Origin: an uncultured Bacteroidales bacterium
Lineage (GTDB): Bacteria; Bacteroidota; Bacteroidia; Bacteroidales; Paludibacteraceae
Direction of reading: 5' to 3'
Assembly: GCA_900321605.1 (NCBI GenBank)
Contig: ONWR01000004.1
Span: 1-64,000, forward strand
DNA length: 64,000 bases
The stretch's first letter is position 1, and each line of letters starts with the position of its first letter. The notes beneath the pieces are model-generated. The model saw only the letters and a program-made list of their open reading frames with translations, was not told where the DNA came from and ran no database searches. Position numbers and translations under genes: made by a program. Below are positions 7,553 to 15,615 of the stretch, piece by piece.

Positions 7553-9169
7553 ATGGGATTTTGTGCAAAACATAAGAATCCGAACGGACATAAGAGTTGG
7601 TATATAACTCTTAGGACGCTTTGTACATTGTTCATTATGAATTGTACATTGAGCGTAAGCGCTCAGACCTTGGTCTATCTGGAGCACTCGGAGACGCTTA
7701 GTTTTGACCAAGACCGTATAGCTGACGCACAGATCCTGAACGGCAATGTGATCTTCCGTCATGACTCCGCTCTCATGTACTGCGACAGCGCCTATTTCTA
7801 CGAAGGCACGAACTCGCTCGACGCTTTCGGACATATTCGGTTTGTACAAGGCGACACCCTGCAGGGATTCTGTGACAAACTCTTCTATGACGGTAACACC
7901 AAATTAGCCCGCATGAGGCAGAACGTGCGTCTCGTACACGGACGCGAAGACGAAAACCCCACCGTCCTCACTACCGATACGCTCAACTACGACCGTATCA
8001 CCAATATCGCCTATTACTACTCCGGAGGTAAGGTCAAAGACAGTCTGAACATCCTGACCTCTGTCCGCGGGAACTATCAACCCGATCATAACTTAGCGGT
8101 CTTCAGTATGGAGGTGCTGCTCACTAATCCGAAGTTCACCCTCTCCAGCGACACGCTGCGTTACCGAACGGACACCAAGGTAGCCGACATCATCAGTCCT
8201 ACCACCATCGTCTATGAGAAAGAGACCACTATCCGTTCTTCCCGAGGATGGTATAACACCGATAATGAGTTATCGATGCTCTTGGACAGCTCAGTCGTAG
8301 AGCACGCGGACGGTAAGTCCATCACCGGCGATACGATCTATTACGACAAATCCATCGGTTTCGGTCAAGTCATAGGCAACATGGCGATGCGTGATACTAT
8401 CCAGCACGCTACACTCTACGGCGAGTACGGCGAGATGTGGGAAGAAGGAAGTCGCGGATATGCAACTGACAGCGCACTCATGGTCGACTGGTCAGACAGC
8501 GCACACATCGCTTATATCCATGCCGACACGCTCTTCACGGAAGAGATAGCGTACCCGGACAGCCTATTGGCGATGGACAGCACCATCACAGACAGCACTT
8601 ACCGCCGTATTCGTGCCTTCCACGGAGTGCGCGTCTTTCGCGACGACATGCAGATGGTCTGCGACTCCATGGTCTATCTCGGTTCGGACTCCACCATCTA
8701 TCTCTTCACTAATCCTATTTGTTGGAGCGATAACCAGCAGATCTCCGCTGACAGCATGAGGCTGTATATCGTCAATGGGGCTATCGATCATGCCTTGGCT
8801 ATTCAGAATGCCCTTTGCGTGATGCACGACACCTTAGACCTCTACAACCAGATGGGCGGCAAAGAGATCACGGCATATCTCATAGACGGAGAAGTCAAGT
8901 TAGTGGACGTAAGCGGAAACGCCCTCACGATCTATTACCCCAAAGAAGATGACGGCGGATACATCGGTCTGAACACCACCGAGAGCAGTTTCATCCGCGT
9001 CTATATAGAAGACCAAGAGATCCAACGGCTGAGGTTTACCAAAGAGACCAACGGTGTACTCTACCCCTTGGATCAAGTACCCGAACTGACCGACCGGCTC
9101 GCCAATTTCTTCTGGGAAGAGGACAGTCGTCCCATCAGCCCGGAGGACGTATTTCGTAGAACGAAATAA
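7553..9169 (+). CDS. OstA/LptA-like protein (lipopolysaccharide transport family)
   Basis: A 538-residue exported protein related to the OstA/LptA-LptD N-terminal fold, built of repeated short beta strands: LSFDQDRIADAQILNGNVIFRHDSALMYCDSAYFYEG, then DTLQGFCDKLFYDGNTKLARMRQNVRL and similar units through residue 430. Such proteins form beta-jellyroll bridges for LPS passage in the periplasm. Its position right after surA is usual in Bacteroidota. The start is uncertain: from 7553 the signal sequence is preceded by about 20 polar residues (CAKHKNPNGHKSW). The hydrophobic core (TLCTLFIMNCTLSVSAQ) is itself encoded by a tgtacattg micro-repeat at 7620-7655. Confidence 0.8.
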   Translation: MGFCAKHKNPNGHKSWYITLRTLCTLFIMNCTLSVSAQTLVYLEHSETLSFDQDRIADAQILNGNVIFRHDSALMYCDSAYFYEGTNSLDAFGHIRFVQGDTLQGFCDKLFYDGNTKLARMRQNVRLVHGREDENPTVLTTDTLNYDRITNIAYYYSGGKVKDSLNILTSVRGNYQPDHNLAVFSMEVLLTNPKFTLSSDTLRYRTDTKVADIISPTTIVYEKETTIRSSRGWYNTDNELSMLLDSSVVEHADGKSITGDTIYYDKSIGFGQVIGNMAMRDTIQHATLYGEYGEMWEEGSRGYATDSALMVDWSDSAHIAYIHADTLFTEEIAYPDSLLAMDSTITDSTYRRIRAFHGVRVFRDDMQMVCDSMVYLGSDSTIYLFTNPICWSDNQQISADSMRLYIVNGAIDHALAIQNALCVMHDTLDLYNQMGGKEITAYLIDGEVKLVDVSGNALTIYYPKEDDGGYIGLNTTESSFIRVYIEDQEIQRLRFTKETNGVLYPLDQVPELTDRLANFFWEEDSRPISPEDVFRRTK

Positions 9170-9205
9170 TTTGTGATTTGTGATTTGTAATTTGTAATTT
9201 GAAAG
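9168..9205. repeat. Micro-repeat of tttgtgatttgtaa type
   Basis: Five near copies of atttgtga/atttgtaa between the OstA-like and barrel genes, ending 2-3 bases before the ATG at 9208. Confidence 0.7.
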
Positions 9206-9207
9206 AT

Positions 9208-9948
9208 ATGAAAAAAAGTATTGTAACATTACTATTAGTATGTCTGACCATGGGATCATGGGCGATTGAGAGACCAAAACAAGGTTTTGGTTTTCAGATC
9301 AGTTGGGCACAACCGATCCTGCGTATTAATGTGCCTGAAAAATTGGATCCAATAGATGCGGCTTTTGTAGACTCCTCTAAAATGGTCATCAAAATGAAAG
9401 GTTTTAAGGTCGGCGTGGTTTATGATGCCACCTACATCGCCGGTTTTGGTAGCACCATTGGATTGAACTACACCTTTGGTGTCTATACCAGCAAATGGAA
9501 ATCATTACCTAATAGTGTCTATGGGTATCCGCTTTATCGTCAGCGCTTTTTGTACCATCAGTTGGAGTTATTCGTAGATTGGCAATACAAGTTCGAGATT
9601 GCCAAAGAGACTTACCTAATGCTTTACACGGGACCGACACTACAATGCGGTGTTGATTTCGATTTGCATATTGACAAAAAAGACTTCTATGATGATGTAA
9701 CGAGGCAGTCATCGTACGACTACTACCAATCATCCGACGACCCCGACAAATTATTAAAAAGAATTAACGTCACATGGGGTGTGGGAGCCGGTTTCCAGTA
9801 CAAGCGTTATTTCCTGCGCGGTGGCTATGACTTCGGTCTGATGAATCCCTACAAGAATAGTGATTTTAATGGAGAAGACAAACACACCCGTGGACGCCTC
9901 GACCAATGGAACATCCGTCTCGGTGTGTACCTCTGGTATCACGAGTAA
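9208..9948 (+). CDS. Outer-membrane beta-barrel protein, unknown function
   Basis: About 246 residues with a clear signal peptide (MKKSIVTLLLVCLTMGSWA). The mature part alternates aromatic and small residues in strand-like blocks (IGLNYTFGVYTSKW, QLELFVDWQYKFEI, WGVGAGFQYKRYFLRGGYDFGLMN) and ends in a typical terminal strand WNIRLGVYLWYHE. A TTG six residues upstream (9199) is also open, but ATG at 9208 before MKKS is the natural start. It follows the surA/OstA-like genes closely and may be a client or partner. The function is not known. Phe/Tyr/Trp content and strand pattern support a porin-like barrel. Confidence 0.7.
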   Translation: MKKSIVTLLLVCLTMGSWAIERPKQGFGFQISWAQPILRINVPEKLDPIDAAFVDSSKMVIKMKGFKVGVVYDATYIAGFGSTIGLNYTFGVYTSKWKSLPNSVYGYPLYRQRFLYHQLELFVDWQYKFEIAKETYLMLYTGPTLQCGVDFDLHIDKKDFYDDVTRQSSYDYYQSSDDPDKLLKRINVTWGVGAGFQYKRYFLRGGYDFGLMNPYKNSDFNGEDKHTRGRLDQWNIRLGVYLWYHE

Positions 9949-10030
9949 TAGTCGTTGGTCGATAGTCCATGCAAGGGCTGTCGTTAGTCGTAAATAAATC
10001 GTACATCGTAAATCTGTAAATCGTAAATTT
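9949..10030. repeat. Micro-repeat tract of gtcgttggtcgata and atcgtaaat units
   Basis: The spacer before dnaG is built of two repeat dialects: gtcgttg/gtcgata (9949-9990) and aatcgtaaat/aatcgtacat (9992-10030). No promoter is seen, so dnaG may be read from upstream. Confidence 0.7.
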
Positions 10031-10032
10031 CT

Positions 10033-12003
10033 TTGATTCCCCGTGAAGTCATAGAACGGATTCACACGGCAGCCAAGATAGAAGAGGTAGTCGGTGATTA
10101 TGTCACGCTGCGTAAACGCGGCGCGAACCTCATTGGGCTATGTCCTTTCCACCACGAGAAGACAGGCTCGTTCACCGTCAGCCCCTCTAAAGGCATCTAC
10201 AAGTGCTTCGGTTGCGGTGTCAGCGGCAACGCTATCGGTTTTATCATGGAGATCGAGCAATGCAGTTATATCGAAGCCGTCAAACAACTCGGTAAGAAAT
10301 ACCATATAGATGTGCCCGAACGAGAAATGACCGCCGAGGAGCAGCAACGCCAAGATGACCGCGAGTCGATGTTCGTAGTCAATGATTTTGCGAACCAGTG
10401 GTTTCAGCAACAACTCTGGGAGACGCAGGAAGGACAGGCGATCGGTCTCAGTTATTTCCGAGAGAGAGGGCTGAGGGACGACATCATCCGTAAATACCAG
10501 CTCGGCTACTCGCCTGAGAAAGGTAACCCCTTGGCAAAAGCGCTGCAAGCCAAAGGATTCAAAGAGCAGTTTATCATCAATAACGTGGACACCAAGATTG
10601 GTGTCGGCGTAGTGGGTAAGAGCGAAGATGGCAGGCTGTATGACCGTTTCCGTGACCGCGTGATGTTTCCGATCTTCACCGTCAGCGGCAAACCCGTTGC
10701 CTTCGCAGGACGTATCCTCAAAAAGAAAGAAAACGTCGGCAAATACGTCAACTCACCCGACAGTCTCATCTACTCCAAGACCAACGAGCTCTACGGTCTT
10801 TTCCAAGCCAAACAATCCATCACTCGAGCCGACATGTGTTACCTCGTAGAGGGACAGATGGATGTCATCTCGATGCATCAATCGGGTATAGAGAACGTAG
10901 TCGCGAGCGGTGGAACGGCCCTGACCAAACCGCAGATACGTCTTATTCAGCGCTTCACCAGTAACATCACCGTGCTCTACGACGGCGATGCCGCAGGTAT
11001 TCATGCGGCGTTGCGAGGAATAGATATGTTCCTCGAAGAAGGATTCAACGTGAAGGTCGTTCTTCTGCCCGATGGCGAAGATCCCGACAGCTACGCTCAG
11101 AACCACGACTCCACCGAGTTCATCCGCTATATCGAAGAGCACCAGACCGATTTCATCCGCTTCAAATCCGCCCTGCTGAGCAAGGATGCCGGAGACGATC
11201 CGCAGAAACGCGCTTCGCTCATCAAAGACATCACTTCCTCCATCGCCATCATCCCGGATATGATCACTCGGCAAGTCTATATCAAAGACAGCGCCGAGAG
11301 ACTGCATATGTCCGAGAAAGTGCTGACCAATGAGGTGGTCAATCTCCGCCGCAAGAAAATGGAGGAACGTAACAAAGCCAAAGAGGGAGGTTTGTACACC
11401 GAAGAGGGTGCATCCTCTTCTGAAGAAGTCTCTTCGTCCCCCACTACCCCAATAGACACTCCTACTGTCCGTGAGAGTGCGCCACTAAGCGGACTTGCAG
11501 CCAACTACTACAACCTTATGCAACTGGTTGTGAAATACGGCGAACACCCTATTGAGGTGGACGGAACGGTCTATTCGATAGGAGACCTCATCATCCTCAC
11601 TTTAGAGGCAGACGAGATACAACCACCTTTACCCGTCTACCAGACCATGATTGACGAGTTCAAGCAGCACTCCAAAGAAGAGGGATTCAAAGCAGAGACA
11701 TTCTTTAAGTTTCACCCCGACCCGCAGGTCTGCAAAATGGCGGTGGAGATGATCGCCGAGAAATACCGCGTAGCCGACTCCGACTCCGAGAAACGCATCG
11801 GTGAACTCGTCACTCGACTGCTGTTTGAGATCAAACTGACGGTCATCAACATCCAAGTGGAGGAACTGGAGAAAAACCTCAAGGTAGCACAAACTAACAA
11901 CGATTGGAATACTCAGATGGCGCTGCTCAAACATCAACCGGAACTGTTAGAAGCACGTAACGAGATCTGCAAGATCCTCGGTAACCGCGTGATAAATATA
12001 TAA
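10033..12003 (+). CDS. dnaG: DNA primase
   Basis: A 656-residue bacterial primase that makes RNA primers at the replication fork. The N-terminal CHC2 zinc finger is intact (CPFHH at residues 37-41, then KCFGCG about 16 residues later). The catalytic core follows with LGYSPEKGN, and the TOPRIM motifs are YLVEGQMDVISMHQSG and LYDGDAAGIHA near residues 275-325. The C-terminal part has a Glu/Ser/Pro-rich linker (about 460-485) and a helicase-binding domain. The start codon is TTG: the frame closes at a TAA at 10024 and no ATG lies between, while the protein sequence from MIPREVIERIH aligns with the normal DnaG N-terminus. Confidence 0.95.
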   Translation: MIPREVIERIHTAAKIEEVVGDYVTLRKRGANLIGLCPFHHEKTGSFTVSPSKGIYKCFGCGVSGNAIGFIMEIEQCSYIEAVKQLGKKYHIDVPEREMTAEEQQRQDDRESMFVVNDFANQWFQQQLWETQEGQAIGLSYFRERGLRDDIIRKYQLGYSPEKGNPLAKALQAKGFKEQFIINNVDTKIGVGVVGKSEDGRLYDRFRDRVMFPIFTVSGKPVAFAGRILKKKENVGKYVNSPDSLIYSKTNELYGLFQAKQSITRADMCYLVEGQMDVISMHQSGIENVVASGGTALTKPQIRLIQRFTSNITVLYDGDAAGIHAALRGIDMFLEEGFNVKVVLLPDGEDPDSYAQNHDSTEFIRYIEEHQTDFIRFKSALLSKDAGDDPQKRASLIKDITSSIAIIPDMITRQVYIKDSAERLHMSEKVLTNEVVNLRRKKMEERNKAKEGGLYTEEGASSSEEVSSSPTTPIDTPTVRESAPLSGLAANYYNLMQLVVKYGEHPIEVDGTVYSIGDLIILTLEADEIQPPLPVYQTMIDEFKQHSKEEGFKAETFFKFHPDPQVCKMAVEMIAEKYRVADSDSEKRIGELVTRLLFEIKLTVINIQVEELEKNLKVAQTNNDWNTQMALLKHQPELLEARNEICKILGNRVINI

Positions 12004-12007
12004 TAAT

Positions 12008-12787
12008 ATGCTATTTCAAAGCATCGTATATGGACCTATACACAGCCGACGTTTAGGCATCAGTCTTGGCATGGAGTTGATGCCTCTGGAGCATAAGTTA
12101 TGTTCCTTCAACTGCGTATATTGTGAATGCGGATGGAACGAACCTGTCCATCAGCCCAAACTGCCGACCCGAGAAGAAGTCAGACAGGCTCTGGAGGAGA
12201 AACTGAGCCAAATGGTAAATGATACATGTCCTAATGGTACTTCTCTTGATGTCATCACTTTCTCCGGAAACGGCGAACCGACCCTGCATCCGGATTTCTT
12301 AGGCATCATCGAAGATACCTGCGCCCTGCGCGACCGGTACTACCCTTCCGCCAAAGTGTCCGTCCTCTCTAACTCTACGCAACTGGCACGACCCGATGTC
12401 GTCAAGGCGCTGCGCCTGTGCGACAACCGAATCCTCAAACTCGATGCAGGCACAGACAGGATGATGCACCGTATTGACCTGCCAGTGAACGAAGACCTGA
12501 CGGTCGCTACGCTCATAGAGAAACTCGCGCAGTTTGAGGGCGATTTTACCTTGCAGACCTGTTTCCTGCGTGGCGAACATAACGGACAACCCATCGATAA
12601 CACCACACCCGAAGAGTTAGCGGCTTGGTACAAGGCAGTCGATCAGCTGCATCCCAAACAGATTATGATCTACGTCATAGACCGTAAGACCCCCGAGGAG
12701 CACCTGACTAAGATTCCCCGCGAGGAGATGGAACGCATCGCTGCTCCCCTTCGCGCCAAAGGCTATGATGTCATCATCAGCGCCTAA
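12008..12787 (+). CDS. Radical SAM protein
   Basis: A 259-residue radical S-adenosylmethionine enzyme. The 4Fe-4S motif is CSFNCVYCECG near residues 33-43. FSGNGEPTLHPDF (about 80-92) is the SAM-binding GGE-like motif, and further strands follow a TIM-barrel pattern (VSVLSNSTQL, ILKLDAGTD). Such short radical SAM proteins with IVYGPIHSRRLG at the N-terminus form a conserved group without a firmly known substrate. It starts 4 bases after the dnaG stop and so is probably co-transcribed with dnaG. Confidence 0.85.
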   Translation: MLFQSIVYGPIHSRRLGISLGMELMPLEHKLCSFNCVYCECGWNEPVHQPKLPTREEVRQALEEKLSQMVNDTCPNGTSLDVITFSGNGEPTLHPDFLGIIEDTCALRDRYYPSAKVSVLSNSTQLARPDVVKALRLCDNRILKLDAGTDRMMHRIDLPVNEDLTVATLIEKLAQFEGDFTLQTCFLRGEHNGQPIDNTTPEELAAWYKAVDQLHPKQIMIYVIDRKTPEEHLTKIPREEMERIAAPLRAKGYDVIISA

Positions 12788-12880
12788 ATGCATAAATGCA
12801 AAAATAAGAAAATGCAAAAATGCGAAAATAAGAAAATGCAAAAATGCGAAAATGAGTAAATGAGTAAATGCGAAAATGAG
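12785..12880. repeat. Micro-repeat of aaaatgcgaaaatgag type
   Basis: About ten degenerate copies of the 8-11-base unit aaaatgc(a/g)aaaat(a/g)ag fill the 88-base spacer and run into the start codon of the glycosyltransferase gene, so several ATGs lie in tandem. The ATG at 12876 is the one followed by family-like sequence. Confidence 0.8.
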
Positions 12881-13892
12881 TAAATACCTCGTTGCACCAA
12901 TGAACTGGGGACTCGGTCATGCGAGTCGATGCATTCCCCTCGTACGCCGTCTCATCCGTGAAGGGCACGAGGTCATCTTGGGCGGAGACGGTGAGAGTCT
13001 GACGCTCCTTCGTAAGCATTTTCCAAAACTCCGATATACCTATTTAGCCCCGCTTAACCTGCGTTACAGCGCAGGAAAAAGCCAAGTGTGGGCAATGCTA
13101 AAAGCCCTGCCGAAACTGTTCTTGTGGTCGCTTAAAGACCACGCGATGCTGCAAGCCGTGCTGCGTGAAGAACCGATAGACTACGTCCTTTCCGACAACC
13201 GTTTCGGGCTATTTGTCGATCGACCAACGACCATCGACCAACGACCAACAACCATCTATCTCACCCACCAACTGCACATCATGCTACCCCGCCCTTGGCG
13301 TTGGTTAGAACCCCTCGTAGCGCGCCTACATGCGCGTACATACACGCGTTTTAATAAGGTCTGGATTCCCGATTATGAAGATGCAGACAAAAGTCTTGCC
13401 GGCGAACTCAGCCACCCAAATGATGTACGAAGGAACGATGTACGATGTACGATTGAGTATATCGGTCCGCTGAGCAGGTTTGAAGACTATGACCGCTCTC
13501 AGGACAATCCGATTGCACAGAATTATACCATCGTAGCCGTTCTCTCGGGTTTGGAACCGCATCGCACACTATTGGAGAAAGAGATTGTCGCTCGTTACTT
13601 AGACACAGACGAACAGGTGCTCATCGTGCAGGGACTTGTCAACCGACCCAACACGCGTTTCAAACGGCGAAACATCACCCTCGTTCCATCAATAACCGAT
13701 GCCGAATTGGTACCTGCGCTGATGAACGCCAAACACATCATCGCACGCTCCGGTTACTCCACCATCATGGATCTGCACGCCCTCGGTTTGTTGCCTTCCA
13801 AGAATGAGACTCCAAATCCTCAAATAGAGCTCATTCCGACCTCGGGACAGCCCGAACAGGAGTATTTATCGGCTTATTTTGCTGAAAAATAG
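12876..13892 (+). CDS. Glycosyltransferase, MurG-like GT-B fold
   Basis: A 338-residue protein with the GT-B N-terminal signature APMNWGLGHASRCIPLVRRL, like MurG and related UDP-sugar transferases. The C-terminal half has LSGLEPHRTLLEKEI, VQGLVNRP and the nucleotide-binding ARSGYSTIMDLHALG, followed by PTSGQPEQEYLSAYF, which matches the MurG-like donor-binding end. The acceptor is unknown. Two in-frame micro-repeats interrupt the protein, at 13218-13256 (peptide DRPTTIDQRPTTI) and 13422-13456 (peptide DVRRNDVRC). Both belong to repeat dialects that are also intergenic in this window. Confidence 0.8.
   Translation: MSKYLVAPMNWGLGHASRCIPLVRRLIREGHEVILGGDGESLTLLRKHFPKLRYTYLAPLNLRYSAGKSQVWAMLKALPKLFLWSLKDHAMLQAVLREEPIDYVLSDNRFGLFVDRPTTIDQRPTTIYLTHQLHIMLPRPWRWLEPLVARLHARTYTRFNKVWIPDYEDADKSLAGELSHPNDVRRNDVRCTIEYIGPLSRFEDYDRSQDNPIAQNYTIVAVLSGLEPHRTLLEKEIVARYLDTDEQVLIVQGLVNRPNTRFKRRNITLVPSITDAELVPALMNAKHIIARSGYSTIMDLHALGLLPSKNETPNPQIELIPTSGQPEQEYLSAYFAEK
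13218..13256. repeat. In-frame micro-repeat (cgaccaacgaccatc) in glycosyltransferase
   Basis: Five near copies of cgaccaa/cgaccat, the reverse complement of the gtcgttggtcg dialect found between genes at 1208, 9949 and 53738. Confidence 0.75.
13422..13456. repeat. In-frame micro-repeat (gatgtacga) in glycosyltransferase
   Basis: Three to four copies of gatgtacga/acgatgtacga, the same wording as the intergenic tract at 2162-2200. Confidence 0.75.
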
Positions 13893-13920
13893 CATAAAAA
13901 AGCAAAAAAATGCAAAAATA

Positions 13921-13952
13921 TTTGCGTATATCAAAAAAAAGCAGTACTTTTG
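13921..13952 (+). promoter_or_regulatory. Promoter for tRNA-Glu and rpsT
   Basis: TTTG (13921-13924) and TACTTTTG (13945-13952), spacing 20. It is the only promoter seen before both tRNA-Glu and rpsT. Confidence 0.7.
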
Positions 13953-14097
13953 CACGCTTTTTCGTCAGTAAACACTTAGCATGGTCTCCCCTCGGGACGT
14001 AAACCAGCGCAGCGTTTGCGGACTGAAGAGCGAGAACACGGCGAAAATTCATATGAGCAACGTAGTTGCGAATCGTATTGAGCCGTAGTTCGCGCGA

Positions 14098-14169
14098 GGT
14101 GCCATCGTATAACGGTTAGTACTCAAGATTTTCATTCTTGCAATAGGGGTTCGATTCCCCTTGGCACTA
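14098..14169 (+). tRNA. tRNA-Glu (anticodon TTC)
   Basis: A 72-base cloverleaf. Acceptor arm GGTGCCA pairs with TGGCACT (first pair G-U), the anticodon stem CAAGA/TCTTG encloses the loop TTTTCAT with anticodon TTC, and the T arm is AGGGG-TTCGATT-CCCCT. The discriminator is A and no CCA is encoded. It lies about 145 bases after the promoter at 13945 and 213 bases before rpsT. Confidence 0.93.
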
Positions 14170-14381
14170 CTTCGCTTGCGTTAAGGTTCGTTACGAATCG
14201 CGGCTATGCCGCTCCATGGAAACTCGCCTTACGCTGCGCTCTCCCCAAAAATTAAAATTTTCGGGGACCCTAAAAAGAAAAATAAAGACCTTCCTAAAGT
14301 CAACATTCCAAAGCCAATCCTCTCAAGGCAGCGGAACAGTAACACAACCGTCCGCGAGTCGGACACAAAAAAACAACAAAG

Positions 14382-14636
14382 ATGGCAAATCATAAAAGCT
14401 CTTTGAAGCGTATTCGCCAAACGGCAGCACGCAAAGCACACAACCACTATTACGCTAAAACAACTCGTAACGCTGTGCGCGACCTGCGCAAGACTACTGA
14501 CAAAGCTGCAGCTACGCAAGCTCTGCCTAAAGTAAGCTCGATGCTCGACAAATTGGCTAAACGCCACATCATCCACGTGAACAAAGCTTCTAACCTCAAG
14601 TCGAAGCTCGCACGTATGATCAACAAAATGGCTTAA
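14382..14636 (+). CDS. rpsT: 30S ribosomal protein S20
   Basis: An 84-residue, strongly basic helical protein matching bS20: it begins [21 protein letters not shown] and has the typical ending [15 protein letters not shown]. It binds 16S rRNA early in 30S assembly. The gene lies downstream of tRNA-Glu with no promoter of its own, so both are likely cut from one transcript. A strong hairpin terminator follows. Confidence 0.96.
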   Translation: MANHKSSLKRIRQTAARKAHNHYYAKTTRNAVRDLRKTTDKAAATQALPKVSSMLDKLAKRHIIHVNKASNLKSKLARMINKMA

Positions 14637-14657
14637 TACGCACATTAAGGTCAAACG

Positions 14658-14688
14658 GAAGAATCGCATTGCGGTTCTTCTTTTTTTT
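14658..14688 (+). terminator. Rho-independent terminator after rpsT
   Basis: Stem GAAGAAtCGC/GCGgTTCTTC with an ATT loop, then eight T residues (14681-14688). Confidence 0.9.
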
Positions 14689-14708
14689 GCATATTTTTGT
14701 ACGATTAT

Positions 14709-14739
14709 TTTGATATTTCAAAAAAAAGTAGTACCTTTG
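14709..14739 (+). promoter_or_regulatory. Promoter of the AraC-family regulator
   Basis: TTTG (14709-14712) and TACCTTTG (14732-14739). Its position shows that the coding start must be the ATG at 14766, not the upstream in-frame ATG at 14697. Confidence 0.75.
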
Positions 14740-14765
14740 CACCGAATTTTGATACAATCATTAAG

Positions 14766-15611
14766 ATGAACGAAAATAATATCCCTATTGTAGATTGTCC
14801 GTACGGCGATTATATGATCGGCGACGCAAGTGGCAAACTGATGAACGAATACGGTCGTTACCCGTGTAAAATCAAATGCGGTGTGTACGCGTTGTTGGTG
14901 CGCGGTACAGCTCATGCGACCATCAACGTAACCGAATATGACTTTAAGGCAAATGACATCCTGCTCCTCGAACCGGGCAGTTTTCTGCTCATTCGGGAGT
15001 TCTCAGAAGATGCTTTGGTTTATTGGATTGTGTTCGGCAGTAAATTCTTGGAGAAACACACGATCAACAATCGTATGTCCTTGACCTCCCTGCAGCTTCA
15101 TTCTCCGATCATCAGCGTCAACGATAATCATAAGGAGGTACTCTGCTCAATGTACCAGACTATCGTAGCGGCACTCAATGCCGAACCCACGATGTTAGAC
15201 AGCGAGAAGATGGTACATATCTTCAATCTGCTGCAAACGAGTTACAGCAAATATGCACACGAGCAGGACGAGTACCTCGTCAAGCCCTTAGACCGAAAGA
15301 CGGAGATCTATCAGGATTATTGCCAATTAGTGCTGAAACATTATCACGAGTGGCATCACGTGAGCCAATACGCTGACGCTATGCGCCTGACACTGCCGCA
15401 CCTCTGCTCCACCATCAAATCGGTAGGAGAAAGAACGGCAGGTGACATCATCATCGAAGCCATCATCACAGACGCCAAGAGTCAACTCAAAATCACTAAT
15501 CTGCAGATTAAAGAGATTGCATTGAACCTTGGTTTTGACAACGTGGCTTTCTTCAACCGATTCTTCAAGAGCCACGTAGGAGTGACGCCTAAAGCCTATC
15601 GTTTGGCTTAA
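14766..15611 (+). CDS. AraC-family transcriptional regulator
   Basis: A 281-residue regulator. The N-terminal half is a cupin-like sensor domain (CGVYALLVRGTAHATINVTEYDFKANDILLLEPGSFL). The C-terminal 100 residues form the double helix-turn-helix of AraC proteins, ending in LQIKEIALNLGFDNVAFFNRFFKSHVGVTPKAYRL. The inducer and targets are unknown. The frame extends 69 bases further upstream but that part contains the promoter. It converges with the dipeptidase gene, with only 4 bases between the stops. Confidence 0.9.
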   Translation: MNENNIPIVDCPYGDYMIGDASGKLMNEYGRYPCKIKCGVYALLVRGTAHATINVTEYDFKANDILLLEPGSFLLIREFSEDALVYWIVFGSKFLEKHTINNRMSLTSLQLHSPIISVNDNHKEVLCSMYQTIVAALNAEPTMLDSEKMVHIFNLLQTSYSKYAHEQDEYLVKPLDRKTEIYQDYCQLVLKHYHEWHHVSQYADAMRLTLPHLCSTIKSVGERTAGDIIIEAIITDAKSQLKITNLQIKEIALNLGFDNVAFFNRFFKSHVGVTPKAYRLA

Positions 15612-15615
15612 GGCA

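Noticed and set aside
12785..12880. CRISPR-like look of the aaaatgcgaaaatgag tract and similar micro-repeats
   Set aside because: Units are 7-12 bases, directly adjacent and without spacers, and no cas gene is present.
14206..14406. 66-codon frame between tRNA-Glu and rpsT
   Set aside because: It overlaps the rpsT start in another frame, has no coding character and covers a hairpin-rich leader.
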